Assembly (NCBI GenBank): GCA_965221485.1
Contig: OZ244893.1
Coordinates: forward strand, 1,674,001 to 1,738,000
Reading direction: 5' to 3'
Length of the DNA stretch: 64,000 bases
From: JAJEBT01 sp965221485
GTDB lineage: Bacteria; Pseudomonadota; Alphaproteobacteria; MPNO01; UBA830
How positions within the stretch are numbered: position 1 is the stretch's first letter; each line of letters opens with the position of its first letter. Below, in pieces: positions 36,060-45,352 of the stretch. The notes below the pieces were generated by a model. It was not told where the DNA came from. It saw nothing but the letters and a program-made list of their open reading frames with translations, and ran no database searches. Both the position numbers and the translations under genes were made by a program.

Positions 36060-36913
36060 CAGGCCGCCCGGACCGTGATGTCCATGCTGCCGATACGTTC
36101 GCAGTGGCAATGCATGATATCGCCAGGTACCACAGGTCCCACACCCTCCGGCGTGCCGGTCATGATGACATCACCCGGATAGAGCGTGTAGAAACTCGAG
36201 CCGTATGCAATCAATTTTCGGCAATCGAAAATAAGCTTGCTGGTGTTCGAATTCTGCCGCTCTTCATCGCCAACCGAAATCGAAAAATCGAGATTGTCGG
36301 GATCCGGAATTTCGTCAGCCGTGACCAGCCACGGCCCCAGGACAGAGTAGCTGTCAATTGCCTTTCTCAGGCTGCGTTCCTCAGTGCCACGAACCGTCAT
36401 GTCGAGGCCGATCGCATAACCTGCAACATGGTCAAGCGCCTCGTCGTAAGGGATGTTCTTGCCGGCTTTGCCGATGATCAGTGCCAGTTCCACCTCATGG
36501 TCGTTGCGTCGATCCGTAAAGTGGAGATCGACACCGTCTCCGGGACCGACCAGGACCGGACTCTTCAGGAACAACCCGTAATGGTCGATGGTCTTGATTT
36601 CGCGACCAAAACTCACCCCCTCGTCCTTGATCGATTCCTCCTGATGCGCATGGTAATTCACCGGAGCACCGATCACCTTGCTGGGATTTGCGACAGGGCT
36701 CCGGAGTTTGACATCGCCGAGAGCGCGACGTGGCGCCGCAGGCGCGAGAGACCGGACCCGATCCGATATCCCGGCCAGATTGGCGATCAGGGCATCGCCG
36801 ACTGGCGCAGGCCAGCGTGTCTGCGGTATCACAGACAGTGCCTCAGTAACATCGGCAATCTCGTCCCCGTCCACCAGCCCCAGACGGTCATCATCAAAAC
36901 GACAAATCTTCAT
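36059..36913 (-). CDS. Fumarylacetoacetate hydrolase family protein (second paralogue)
   Basis: 284 residues with the same blocks as the paralogue at 33724: SPVANPSKVIGAPVNY, RRNDHEVELALIIG, GYAIGLDMTVRGTEE, SYSVLGPWLVTADEIPDPDNL and MTGTPEGVGPV. It is first in the tight four-gene run FAH-DUF120-MR-FAH, 193 bases after the class II aldolase gene. Members of this family act on acylpyruvates, oxaloacetate-like compounds or fumarylacetoacetate. Two copies flanking an enolase-superfamily enzyme fit a route in which a dehydrated sugar-acid or aromatic-derived 2-oxoacid is split. Confidence 0.92.
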   Translation of the reverse strand: MKICRFDDDRLGLVDGDEIADVTEALSVIPQTRWPAPVGDALIANLAGISDRVRSLAPAAPRRALGDVKLRSPVANPSKVIGAPVNYHAHQEESIKDEGVSFGREIKTIDHYGLFLKSPVLVGPGDGVDLHFTDRRNDHEVELALIIGKAGKNIPYDEALDHVAGYAIGLDMTVRGTEERSLRKAIDSYSVLGPWLVTADEIPDPDNLDFSISVGDEERQNSNTSKLIFDCRKLIAYGSSFYTLYPGDVIMTGTPEGVGPVVPGDIMHCHCERIGSMDITVRAA

Positions 36914-37106
36914 CCTGCGTTTCCTCCCATCACAGTCTGTACGTCCTGTACGTCCCCGGTTCCTGGGTTTTCATTGCATCAGGAGTGGCCGGGGTCCAGC
37001 AATTTGTGTGTTCCGGTCGATCATCCGCACAGGGATAACCCTTCACGCCGCAACATCCGTTCAATCGTGCTGCTTCGGGCCCGGTCCTCGCCCGCCATGC
37101 CCTGCA

Positions 37107-37838
37107 TCAGCGCAGCCAGTCGCCAGGCACTGCCCCTCCGTCAATCGCCCGCCCCAGATAGTATTTCCATAGCTTCGCAACATGAGCATGGCGGTCGAAA
37201 CGGTGCAGGAACGCCGCGATTTCATCTGGCGATAGCGGAATCACCTTGCCCAGGGCCGAGGCCTTCAGAAGTGTTTCCGAATTTTCCTCGAAGTGCACAC
37301 TGTCAACGAGCAGCGCCGGAACGCTTTCTGCCGTCAGAACCACGCCATGCGCACGAATCAGTGCGGCGTTACTTTGACCCAGTGTGCGGGCAAGGGCGCG
37401 GCCACTGTCGGGACTGTTGATATGTGCCGGATCGGGATGAACCGGGATACCCTCGGCCCAGCGTGACGCATGATTCTTCACCGGCACGATGGGATGATTT
37501 TCGACCAGGGTGAAAACCGTAGCGATTTGCGGGTGGAAATGTGCAACGGCATTGACATCGGGGCGTGCCGCCATGATCTCCGTATGAATGAAAATCTCGC
37601 GTGGCGGAATACCTGTCACACGCCCTTTCATTGGACGCGCGTTCCAGTCACAGATCATCAGATCCTCTGGCAAGACGGCCGCACGCGACCGTTCGTAGGG
37701 CTGGATCAGAATACCGCTTCCATCGGGAAGCCGCGCTCCGACATGACCCGAGTAATCCATCAGGCCTTCCAGGTTCAGAATGCGGGTGCAGGCCGCAACT
37801 TCAGCTCGCAACTGATTGACCTCGGGGATGTCTGTCAT
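37107..37838 (-). CDS. Class II aldolase/adducin family protein
   Basis: 243 residues from the ATG at 37838, which overlaps the stop of the methyltransferase gene (TGATG). Zinc-binding histidines of the fold are in VAHFHPQIA and in IRAHGVVL, and the acidic residue in IFIHTEIMAARPD. Family members split or form C-C bonds of phosphorylated or free sugar acids and related hydroxyacids, or decarboxylate them. The neighbours (SDR, methyltransferase, FAH pair, enolase-superfamily enzyme) suggest a retro-aldol step in acid catabolism. Confidence 0.88.
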   Translation of the reverse strand: MTDIPEVNQLRAEVAACTRILNLEGLMDYSGHVGARLPDGSGILIQPYERSRAAVLPEDLMICDWNARPMKGRVTGIPPREIFIHTEIMAARPDVNAVAHFHPQIATVFTLVENHPIVPVKNHASRWAEGIPVHPDPAHINSPDSGRALARTLGQSNAALIRAHGVVLTAESVPALLVDSVHFEENSETLLKASALGKVIPLSPDEIAAFLHRFDRHAHVAKLWKYYLGRAIDGGAVPGDWLR

Positions 37839-38458
37839 CAGGGTTTTCTCGCTACAATATGGAAGATGTGCCAATGTTTCGCCGTTCCCCTTGGAGTCAC
37901 ACTGTCCTCTTCTTCCTCTTCGAAGAACTCGACGTCGAGGCCATGCAACAGGGTCTCAACCGAAGTGCGATCATGGCAGGTCATGCCCGACCGTCCCGAC
38001 CACGAATCCCGGTCGCCGTAGAGCTGGCCGGAGAACCGGCCACCCGACCGCAGCGATTTGCGAATGCCGGCCCACACGGTCGGAAAACTTGATGGAGCGC
38101 AAAGTGGCAGGGCGAAGGAAGCATTCACGAGATTGCTGGGCGGCAGCACCGCATCCTCAAAGGTGGACACGAGAGGCCTGATGCGCGAGCGCACTCCGGA
38201 TTGGAGATCGCTTCGCCGGAGAAGCATTTCAATGGCTTCAGGCGCGGAATCGACAGCCATGACCCGCCAGTTCCGGCGAAGGAGTTCAACGGTATCGCGG
38301 CCTGACCCGCACCCCATGTCCACCGCAAACGGATCTTGCGGACGGCCAGCCTCGTCAAACCGGTCAAGAGCGAATACCAGTGTCTTGCGGGGCGGCCTGG
38401 TCCCGGTCTTGCTGTAATATTCTGCCCAGCTGCCCTCAGAGGAAGTTGTTTCCGCCAT
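37838..38458 (-). CDS. Class I SAM-dependent methyltransferase
   Basis: 206 residues. The SAM-binding glycine motif is FAVDMGCGSGRDTVELL near residue 45, followed by MAVDSAPEAIEML and a later acidic run FFEEEEEDSV near residue 185. The general plan is close to TehB/thiopurine-type small-molecule methyltransferases. It overlaps the SDR gene by 23 bases and the aldolase gene by one, so it is translated in the same unit. A link to detoxifying or marking an intermediate is possible but unproven. Confidence 0.82.
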   Translation of the reverse strand: MAETTSSEGSWAEYYSKTGTRPPRKTLVFALDRFDEAGRPQDPFAVDMGCGSGRDTVELLRRNWRVMAVDSAPEAIEMLLRRSDLQSGVRSRIRPLVSTFEDAVLPPSNLVNASFALPLCAPSSFPTVWAGIRKSLRSGGRFSGQLYGDRDSWSGRSGMTCHDRTSVETLLHGLDVEFFEEEEEDSVTPRGTAKHWHIFHIVARKP

Positions 38459-39251
38459 CCACCAACATGCCCTGGCCGGAAATATATGCGGCCTCGTCCG
38501 AACACAGGAACATCATCGCTTTTGCGAGATCGTGAATCGTTCCCTGCCGCGGCAGGCACTGGTTTTCAGTGAACCGGGCAAACATTTCTCGCGGAACGGA
38601 AGGTCTTTCGACTTCCGTCTGCATCACACCGGGCCAAAAGGTATTCACTGTGATCCCGTAAGGGCCAACCTCTCGGGCCATCGACCGGGTCATGCCGATC
38701 ATGGCCGACTTGGTCGTAATATAGTGAAGGTAATTCGGGCGGCCGAGAATCGTCGTTCCTGAAGATACGTTGACAATACGCCCCCACCGCGCGTCTATCA
38801 TGTGACGAACCACGGCGCGCGAACACCAGAAAGCACCATTGACATTGACGTCGACAGCTCTCAGCCATTCGTCACCCGGCAGCTCCCAGAACGGGGCCAT
38901 TGTGATTCGCGAGAATACGGCGGCGTTGTTGATAAGCACGTCAATTCGTCCGAAGGCATCGAGGGCAGCCTTGGCCATGGCGTTGGCAGACTCCTCCGAC
39001 GCCACATCTACCTGAACTGCCAGCGCCTTCGCACCTTTGGCCGTGATTTCATCCCGAACGCTGTTCGCATTGTCGCCGTTGATGTCGGCGATGACCGGAA
39101 TGGCACCCTGGGCAGCGAAATAGTGTGCGTAACCGCGCCCGATTGCCTGTCCTGCTCCCGTGATGATAACAACCCGATCCCTGAGGCTGTCGTAGCTGGC
39201 ATTCTTGTCGACATCAATGGTGGAATAATCAATGAATCCGATTTCGTTCAT
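38436..39251 (-). CDS. Short-chain dehydrogenase/reductase
   Basis: 271 residues. Cofactor motif VIITGAGQAIGRGYA near residue 30, NNAAVF near 110, catalytic serine in VNVSSGTTI and the Y-x3-K pair in YLHYITTKSA; the C-terminus is SGQGMLVDGGNNF. Classical SDR that oxidises an alcohol or reduces a ketone with NAD(P). It is the first gene of the minus-strand run that continues into the methyltransferase and aldolase genes. Confidence 0.92.
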   Translation of the reverse strand: MNEIGFIDYSTIDVDKNASYDSLRDRVVIITGAGQAIGRGYAHYFAAQGAIPVIADINGDNANSVRDEITAKGAKALAVQVDVASEESANAMAKAALDAFGRIDVLINNAAVFSRITMAPFWELPGDEWLRAVDVNVNGAFWCSRAVVRHMIDARWGRIVNVSSGTTILGRPNYLHYITTKSAMIGMTRSMAREVGPYGITVNTFWPGVMQTEVERPSVPREMFARFTENQCLPRQGTIHDLAKAMMFLCSDEAAYISGQGMLVDGGNNFL

Positions 39252-39652
39252 GGGTATCTCCTGTTCACTTCTCCCCGAGGTCGGTGTTGACGGTCACACA
39301 CCGGACGCTTGCCTGCAAGTTGTGCATGACCGAAGGGATAGCGCAAGTGGAGACGTGCCCCGCAAGAACGAAGGGGCGCAGAGGTCCTGTTGAACGCCGA
39401 GATTTCCTCACGTCATAATCGCAGGGCGCCTGGTGACCCCAGGGTCCCGAGATCAGGATTGGGGCGAAAACCCGCCATGATGGATTGTCGCACCTTCGCA
39501 GCAAAGACTGTTCGAGTTCCGAGGATACACGCGGGTGCAAGATTCGCGATGATGTTTTCCGGTACCTTCGCATCCGGGAAGTTTGCCATGCGGATCGGGG
39601 CGAAGCCCGAGAGCCCTGAGGTTTCGCAAATCTGTCGGGCGTCCGGCGTTCA
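39252..39652. other. Intergenic region between divergent genes
   Basis: 401 bases between the SDR gene and the TauE/SafE gene, which point away from each other. Promoters for both are expected. Frames on both strands are short and unlike known proteins. Confidence 0.4.
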
Positions 39653-40417
39653 ATGACTGAAATTCCCGACCCTGGTCTTGTTGTTTTCATCGCCCTGGTG
39701 TTTCTGATAGCCGGTGCTGTCAAGGGCGTTATCGGTCTTGGATTGCCCACTGTCAGTCTCGGACTGCTTGTCATTGTCCTCGATCTCCCGATAGCAATGG
39801 GCTTGCTCCTTGTTCCGTCGGTTGTGACCAATCTGTGGCAAGCCTCGGTCGGCGGTTACGCGCGAATGCTTCTTGTTCGGCTTTGGCCTTTTTTTCTTGC
39901 AGCCACAGCGACGGTGTGGATGGGTGCCCTTTTGCTGGTTCGTGTCGATCTGTCAGTCCTGTCGTTCGCCCTCGGAATTGTCATGGTGATCTATGCCCTG
40001 CTCAGCCTGAGCCATACCGAACTGGTGTTTTCGGCAGGCAAAGAAAAAATTGCTGGTGTCATGTTTGGAACGGTCAACGGAATTCTCACCGGAATGACCG
40101 GATCCTTCGTTGTCCCGGGCGTCCTGTATCTGCAGGCCACGGGGCTCTCAAGAGATATGCTGATCCAGGCCATGGGCATCCTGTTTACGCTTCTGACCCT
40201 GGCACTGGCTTTCGCTCTTCGAAGCAACAAAATGCTGGACGGTGACCAGATGATTGCTTCGTCCCTGGCCATGTTGCCGGCGTGTCTCGGTATGGTTTGC
40301 GGTCAGGCTATTCGCCGCCGCATACCCGAACGGTCTTTCCGACGCATATTCTTCCTGTCGCTTCTGGTGCTGGGTACTTGCATAGCTGTCAGCGCACTGA
40401 TGGGGATCGGGAATTGA
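39653..40417 (+). CDS. Sulfite exporter TauE/SafE family permease
   Basis: 254-residue membrane protein with about eight hydrophobic helices in two halves. The first half opens with FLIAGAVKGVIGLGLPTVSLG; the second has GTVNGILTGMTGSFVVPGVLYLQATGL, the repeated glycine-rich signature of the family. Members move sulfite, sulfoacetate and other organic anions out of or into the cell. It follows a catabolic operon on the other strand and could move an end product, but this is a guess. Confidence 0.88.
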   Translation: MTEIPDPGLVVFIALVFLIAGAVKGVIGLGLPTVSLGLLVIVLDLPIAMGLLLVPSVVTNLWQASVGGYARMLLVRLWPFFLAATATVWMGALLLVRVDLSVLSFALGIVMVIYALLSLSHTELVFSAGKEKIAGVMFGTVNGILTGMTGSFVVPGVLYLQATGLSRDMLIQAMGILFTLLTLALAFALRSNKMLDGDQMIASSLAMLPACLGMVCGQAIRRRIPERSFRRIFFLSLLVLGTCIAVSALMGIGN

Positions 40418-40511
40418 TCATTTGAAAGCGGCGAGGTTCCTGGACCGGTATGGCGCGTAATTGTCAAAAATCTCCAGTCTGCAAGTCGCTCTGATCCCGG
40501 GACGCTGCTGT

Positions 40512-42755
40512 TCAATTGTGGTCCACATTGCGGGCGGCAAACGCCGTATCGACCCATTCCCGAAAAAATGTGCCTGTGTTGTTGGAATTCGACACACTGA
40601 TCGTCCCTGCAATTTCCTGAGCCAGGTCGCCGAAAATGCCAGCATGAACACTTGGCAGACCGGCGTCGTTCATTATCAAAGGGCCGTCATCACCGACATA
40701 TTTTCCACCTGACAAAATATTGCCGCTCACAGTGAGGTCATCGATTCTGTACCATGGATCACCATCGTTATTGCCCCAGAGCCAGAACGCAAGTTGGGCT
40801 GTTTTGTCGGCAAAGTTGACCGTGGCCCGCGCCACTCCATCCGGGTTGAAGGTTATGGTGGTTGCTCCTCCTCTCCTGGGTACTCTTCCGAGGATGCTCA
40901 CGTGATAACCATCGAATGTGGCAGTGCCGATCATGTCCGCCGCTGTTGCTGGGGCCCCGTTCTTGACAAGGGCAAAGGTACCAGCTCCCGTTAATGGAAG
41001 GCTTCCGCTGGTACCTGTTGAAAAACGTGTAAATGCGACCTCGGCTGTCGCCCACATCCCGTAAGAAACATAATCATAGACCTCGCCGATACCTGAGCCC
41101 CAGCGATTCTGGTGAAGCAACTGGTAATTTTCGTTGAAGGAAACGATACCCAAGGTCAGGCTGGGGTCGTATGTCCATGTGCGATCATAGCCTCCGAATT
41201 CACCTGGCGGACTGGTTGCATCGGCCACCACATTCGTTCTTTCGTTGTCCGTCGTCGCCGGATCGTCCTTCGTATTGCCACCCAGGTTAATCCGGCCGTC
41301 CTCATTGATCAGGATCGCACCGGTGGCCAGGTTTTCACCCTCCGCCCCGGTCGCGTTGTCCACCGCACGGCCATTCTCTGACCACGGCTTCGCCGCATCA
41401 TGGGCGACCCGGGCGGCCGCAAGCGCCTCCGTCATACCGGCCGCATCATCCGTCACAACCTTCAGGGCACGACGGACATCTTCCTGATAGGTCGAAGTCC
41501 CCCCGGAATCAGGATCCTTCTGCTGGGCCAGACGTTCCGCAGCGTGCTGCGCCTCCTCGAGCTGGTCCGACAGGTCCGTGGCACGGCTGTAGTCCCTGGC
41601 CCACGGTATTCTGGTCAGGATATCGGCAAGAGGAGCTTCCAGATCCGTTGCGTCCCTCCGGGCCTTGATGGCCGCCACGATGTCAGACCAGGCCTGAGCC
41701 GTGTTCGCAGAAGCCCGCGCCTCCTTGTGAGAGGCTGCCGCCGCTGCAGCAGACATGGCTCCCGGAGACCCCTCTTCCGTATCACCAGCCTTCCCGGCCG
41801 CAGTTGCAGCCTCATCCGATGCCGTCTTCGCCTCACTCACCGCCGTGGCCGCAGCAGCAGCAGCTGCGGCCGCTGCTGTGGCCTGTTCCGACCGCGCCCT
41901 GAGCTGGGCTGCCTGCTTCGTGGCCAGATCAGCCTTCGCTGAGGTGACAGCAGCCGTCAACTCGGTCGTCCTGTCCCTGTCCGTATTGTCCGCCAGGGCC
42001 TTCTCAGCCGCAGCCACCGCCGCCTCGGCTTCAGCCACAGCCGTATCCGCCGCAGTGACCGCGTCCCGGGCAGCCCGGGCCTCTGTTGCCTTTTCAGCCG
42101 CCGTGCCCGCAGCAGTAGCTGCTTCCTCAGCCTTGTTCGCAGCGATCTGGCGCTGCTTGCCCTGCTCTTGCGCATCTTTATTGGCAGCGTTGATTCCGTC
42201 CTTCGTAGCCTGGGCCACCTGTGCAGATGTCGATGCCGCATTGGCATGTTTCTCTGCATCCCGGGCACTCTCCGCCGCCGCCGTGGCCGAGGCCCGCGCA
42301 AGGCCCTGCTGGTTCGTAACCTCCGGATCCGAATGGAGCACCGCATCGGCTTCCGCCAGCGCATCATTGGCTGCCACCAGAGCCGCATCAGCCGCCTTTT
42401 TGGCATTGTCCGCGATCGTGCTCTGCGCCGCGGCTTCATCCGCATCCAGGGTGCCATAGACCGCATGGGTGGCCGCAGCTTTAGCTGCAGCCTCAGCATC
42501 CCTTGCCGCCTGATCTGCCTCGCCTGCAGCCGTGGCCGCCTTGCCGGCTGCCTCCGTGGCAGCTCTGATCGCGGCCAGTCTCTCCTCTTCAGCCTTCTTC
42601 GCCTCGTCTACCTTTTGATCCACATAATCCTGATCAAACGGGGTCGTGTCAGGGCCGCCGCTGCCGCCGCCGCAACCGTAGAGCGCAACGGATCCCGCAA
42701 CCGCCATTGCCGTCAGCCATACTCTCTGGCGTCCTGTCCTCATCATCGTCTCCAT
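40512..42755 (-). CDS. Very Ala-rich coiled-coil lipoprotein with C-terminal TbpB-like beta domain
   Basis: 747 residues. A signal peptide ends in a lipobox (VALYGC, cysteine near residue 28) followed by a Gly-rich linker, so the protein is lipid-anchored. Residues about 40-460 are extremely rich in alanine with regular Glu, Lys, Asp and Gln (for example KAAADAALVAANDALAEAD-type segments), predicting one long helical stalk. Residues about 500-747 change to Gly, Ser, Thr and aromatic residues. Segments such as AGTFALVKNG, MIGTATFDGYHVSILG and SGNILSGGKYVGDDG followed by FGDLAQEIAGTI resemble the eight-stranded barrel of TbpB/factor-H-binding-type surface lipoproteins. The ATG at 42755 has GGGAG nine bases upstream. 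No Slam exporter or TonB receptor gene is adjacent. Ligand unknown. Confidence 0.75.
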   Translation of the reverse strand: METMMRTGRQRVWLTAMAVAGSVALYGCGGGSGGPDTTPFDQDYVDQKVDEAKKAEEERLAAIRAATEAAGKAATAAGEADQAARDAEAAAKAAATHAVYGTLDADEAAAQSTIADNAKKAADAALVAANDALAEADAVLHSDPEVTNQQGLARASATAAAESARDAEKHANAASTSAQVAQATKDGINAANKDAQEQGKQRQIAANKAEEAATAAGTAAEKATEARAARDAVTAADTAVAEAEAAVAAAEKALADNTDRDRTTELTAAVTSAKADLATKQAAQLRARSEQATAAAAAAAAAATAVSEAKTASDEAATAAGKAGDTEEGSPGAMSAAAAAASHKEARASANTAQAWSDIVAAIKARRDATDLEAPLADILTRIPWARDYSRATDLSDQLEEAQHAAERLAQQKDPDSGGTSTYQEDVRRALKVVTDDAAGMTEALAAARVAHDAAKPWSENGRAVDNATGAEGENLATGAILINEDGRINLGGNTKDDPATTDNERTNVVADATSPPGEFGGYDRTWTYDPSLTLGIVSFNENYQLLHQNRWGSGIGEVYDYVSYGMWATAEVAFTRFSTGTSGSLPLTGAGTFALVKNGAPATAADMIGTATFDGYHVSILGRVPRRGGATTITFNPDGVARATVNFADKTAQLAFWLWGNNDGDPWYRIDDLTVSGNILSGGKYVGDDGPLIMNDAGLPSVHAGIFGDLAQEIAGTISVSNSNNTGTFFREWVDTAFAARNVDHN

Positions 42756-43458
42756 CAGGTTCAGCTCCCGAGAATGGGCAGTGTTTCTGCGTAATAAATA
42801 AACATGCTACTGAAACAACTTGTGGTCAATATTTCATGTCGATGGAGAATTTTCTGCGTGTCCACATTGAAGAACACCGAAGAATCGGGGCATAGGCTCT
42901 CTCCGGATCCGCGGCCCGGTATACTGGAGGCGAGCCAAATGATCCTGAGGCTTTCGGTTCAGGCCGACGGCACCTCTGGCCTCCTCCGGAAGACCCGTTT
43001 CCCTGGCCCCTTTTTCCTGCTTGGTGCGAGATTCATGGAGGCCAAATTTCTCCTGCCGGACCGCCGGTTCCAAAACACGCCGAATGGTCCCAACCCTTGC
43101 TCTTGGGGCCCACTCGCGTTTCCGGCTGGCCTCGGACACAAGATTTCATTGTGTCTGGAAGCCGGCATGATCTTACAGATATCGGAAAACCGAACCGGAT
43201 CCGATTTGAGCCAAATTCACAGCCGGTTCCGGACGTCGGGGCCCGCGTTGTGAGGTCGCAGGTCAACAGTGAGATATCTGGTTGTGACCGCCTCCAAGGG
43301 TCTTCAGTCAGACATCCGGCAGAAAACGGTACCTTGTCCGTTAAAGAACGACTGAACGCTGGCGGTCACGCAATCGAGACCTGTTTCCCAAATGCCAGTG
43401 TTCGTGTCGATCGGTCGGTGGAACCGGGCCTATGACAACCCGATTGACTTACCCAGCG
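42756..43458. other. Intergenic region upstream of the lipoprotein gene
   Basis: 703 bases. ChaC (reading toward it) ends at 43459 and the lipoprotein gene starts at 42755 on the same strand. The segment near 42790-42850 is noticeably AT-richer and may hold the lipoprotein promoter. No gene or repeat was recognised. Confidence 0.4.
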
Positions 43459-44094
43459 TCAAACACGTATCCGGTCAACCCTCCGCAGAAGCGCTTCAAG
43501 TTCAGGATCAGAAATCCCTGCCTCTTGCAGCGCTGCAACGGTCTGCGCCAGATAATCCCGGCAGCTTCCGAACTTGCCGGTTGCCGAAGCGATATATCTC
43601 GCTGACACGCAATCTGGCATGGTACCCGCATATTGTGGCTGATCTTCCGATACCACAAAGGTCAACGCCGTCCGGGAACCGCGGCCTGAAGTCACCTGAA
43701 CCCACTTCGGATGATAGGCACGGGTCCACATTTCCCGTTCCCAGAGCGGAAGTAGCGCCGATACTCCCGTTTCCGGCGCGAGACCAAACAGGACCCCATT
43801 GCAACGGCTGCCGTCACACGGCACCAGCGCCAGCCCAAGACCCGGACGTTCCGGGCTGCCTCGGGCATGGACCGTCCAGATTGAGAAAGATCGCCGATAC
43901 CCGTCAAGAACGGCCGGTTCGCGCACAGCGACTTCAAAACACGGATTCCAGATCAGCGATCCATAAGCGAAAATGTGGAGGTCACCGCTGTCCGTCTGTC
44001 GCGCCAACGTGTCAACCAGCGATTCCCACCGTTCCGCGTCTTCGAGCGGTGTGACCGGCCTGGCCGGAGGCGGATGTACCGGGCTCCGGTTCAT
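43459..44094 (-). CDS. ChaC-like gamma-glutamylcyclotransferase
   Basis: 211 residues. The substrate loop FAYGSLIWNP near residue 43 and DGYRRSFSIWTVHARGSPERPGLG-type block (split here as RRSFSIW and GSPERPGLGLALVP) are typical of ChaC, as is LWEREMWTRAYHPKWV. ChaC enzymes release 5-oxoproline from glutathione and so lower the glutathione pool. The gene starts 13 bases after the CaiB stop, so it is in the arylsulfotransferase-CaiB operon. Confidence 0.88.
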   Translation of the reverse strand: MNRSPVHPPPARPVTPLEDAERWESLVDTLARQTDSGDLHIFAYGSLIWNPCFEVAVREPAVLDGYRRSFSIWTVHARGSPERPGLGLALVPCDGSRCNGVLFGLAPETGVSALLPLWEREMWTRAYHPKWVQVTSGRGSRTALTFVVSEDQPQYAGTMPDCVSARYIASATGKFGSCRDYLAQTVAALQEAGISDPELEALLRRVDRIRV

Positions 44095-44107
44095 CGCCGT
44101 GAGACGG

Positions 44108-45334
44108 TCATATCACCCCGCGTTCACGCAGTGCGGACAGGTCGTCATTGCCAAGGCCAAGACTGTCGCGAAGCACCTCTTCCGTATGCTGGCCAAGAAG
44201 GGGTGGAGCATGGCGATAGTCGACAGGCGTCCCCGACAAGCGCATCGGACTGCCTATGATTCTGGCGCCAGCCTGCCCTGTCAGCGGATGATCGAGCTCT
44301 ACGACCATTCCCCTTTCCTTGACATGAGGATCATCAAATACCTGCTGGAGGTTGTTGATGGGGCCGCTGCCAATATCCTTTTCTTTGAGGCCTGCCAGCC
44401 ATTCATCCGAGGTCCGGGCTCTGAACACAGGGTCCAGGATGGAAAGGAGTTCATCCCGATTGCGCACCCTTGCATCATTGGTAGCATAGTCCGGGTCGGT
44501 CGCCAGTTCGGGTCTTTCCATCAGTTCGCACAGCCGCCCGAACTGTCGATCATTGCCTACGGCCACAATGATGTAACCGTCCGCGGTAGCAAAGGGCTGG
44601 TAGGGAACGATGTTGGGATGCGCGTTACCAAGCCTGCCGAGGGATCCGGAATGCAGGTGATTCATGCCCGCATTGGTCAGCATGGCAACAGTGGTATCCA
44701 TCATCCCGATATCAATAACCTGCCCCTCTCCGGTCAGGGCCGCATGACGCAGAGCCGCACAGATCGCGACGGTGGCGTACATCCCGGCCATGATGTCCGA
44801 GATGGGGACACCCACTTTCTGCGGTGCGCCTTCCGGCTCTCCGGTAATCGACATCAGACCCCCCATCCCCTGAAGCAGAAAATCGTATCCGGGAAAGGTT
44901 GAGTAGGGACCTGTCTGACCGAAGCCCGTGACCGAACAATACACGAGGCCCGGGTTTTCAGCTCTCAGGTCGTCAGGGCCAAGGCCATACCTTGCAAGAT
45001 TTCCGGTCTTGAAATTCTCCACCAGACAATCTGCCTTCCGGACCAGACTGCGAACGATTTCGGCGCCTTCCGGTTTCGCGATATCAAGTGTGATCGACCG
45101 TTTGTTACGGTTTGTGCCCATGAAGTATGCGCTTTCGGAAGTATCATGGCCCTGCTCGTCCCGGACGAAGGGAGGTGCAAACCTTCGGGTATCGTCGCCC
45201 GACCCCGGACGCTCGATCTTGATCACATCAGCCCCAAGGTCACCGAGGAGCTGCGTACAGGTCGGCCCTGCAAGCACGCGGGTCAGGTCAATCACGGTGA
45301 CGTCCGCGAGCGGCCCCTTCATTTTGGTCATCAC
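44108..45334 (-). CDS. CaiB/BaiF family CoA-transferase
   Basis: 408 residues of the family III CoA-transferases. The N-terminal block VIDLTRVLAGPTCTQLLGDL, the RNKRSITLDI segment, and KVGVPISDIMAGMYAT are seen; the aspartate of the last should be the nucleophile that forms the aspartyl-CoA intermediate, by analogy with formyl-CoA transferase. It moves CoA between organic acids such as succinate and a substrate acid. It lies 18 bases downstream of the arylsulfotransferase gene and 13 before ChaC. Confidence 0.9.
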   Translation of the reverse strand: MMTKMKGPLADVTVIDLTRVLAGPTCTQLLGDLGADVIKIERPGSGDDTRRFAPPFVRDEQGHDTSESAYFMGTNRNKRSITLDIAKPEGAEIVRSLVRKADCLVENFKTGNLARYGLGPDDLRAENPGLVYCSVTGFGQTGPYSTFPGYDFLLQGMGGLMSITGEPEGAPQKVGVPISDIMAGMYATVAICAALRHAALTGEGQVIDIGMMDTTVAMLTNAGMNHLHSGSLGRLGNAHPNIVPYQPFATADGYIIVAVGNDRQFGRLCELMERPELATDPDYATNDARVRNRDELLSILDPVFRARTSDEWLAGLKEKDIGSGPINNLQQVFDDPHVKERGMVVELDHPLTGQAGARIIGSPMRLSGTPVDYRHAPPLLGQHTEEVLRDSLGLGNDDLSALRERGVI

Positions 45335-45352
45335 TCTCTCCAGAAAGAAACG

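Noticed and set aside
36104..37420. 438-codon plus-strand frame antisense to FAH and aldolase genes
   Set aside because: Shadow of well-supported minus-strand genes.
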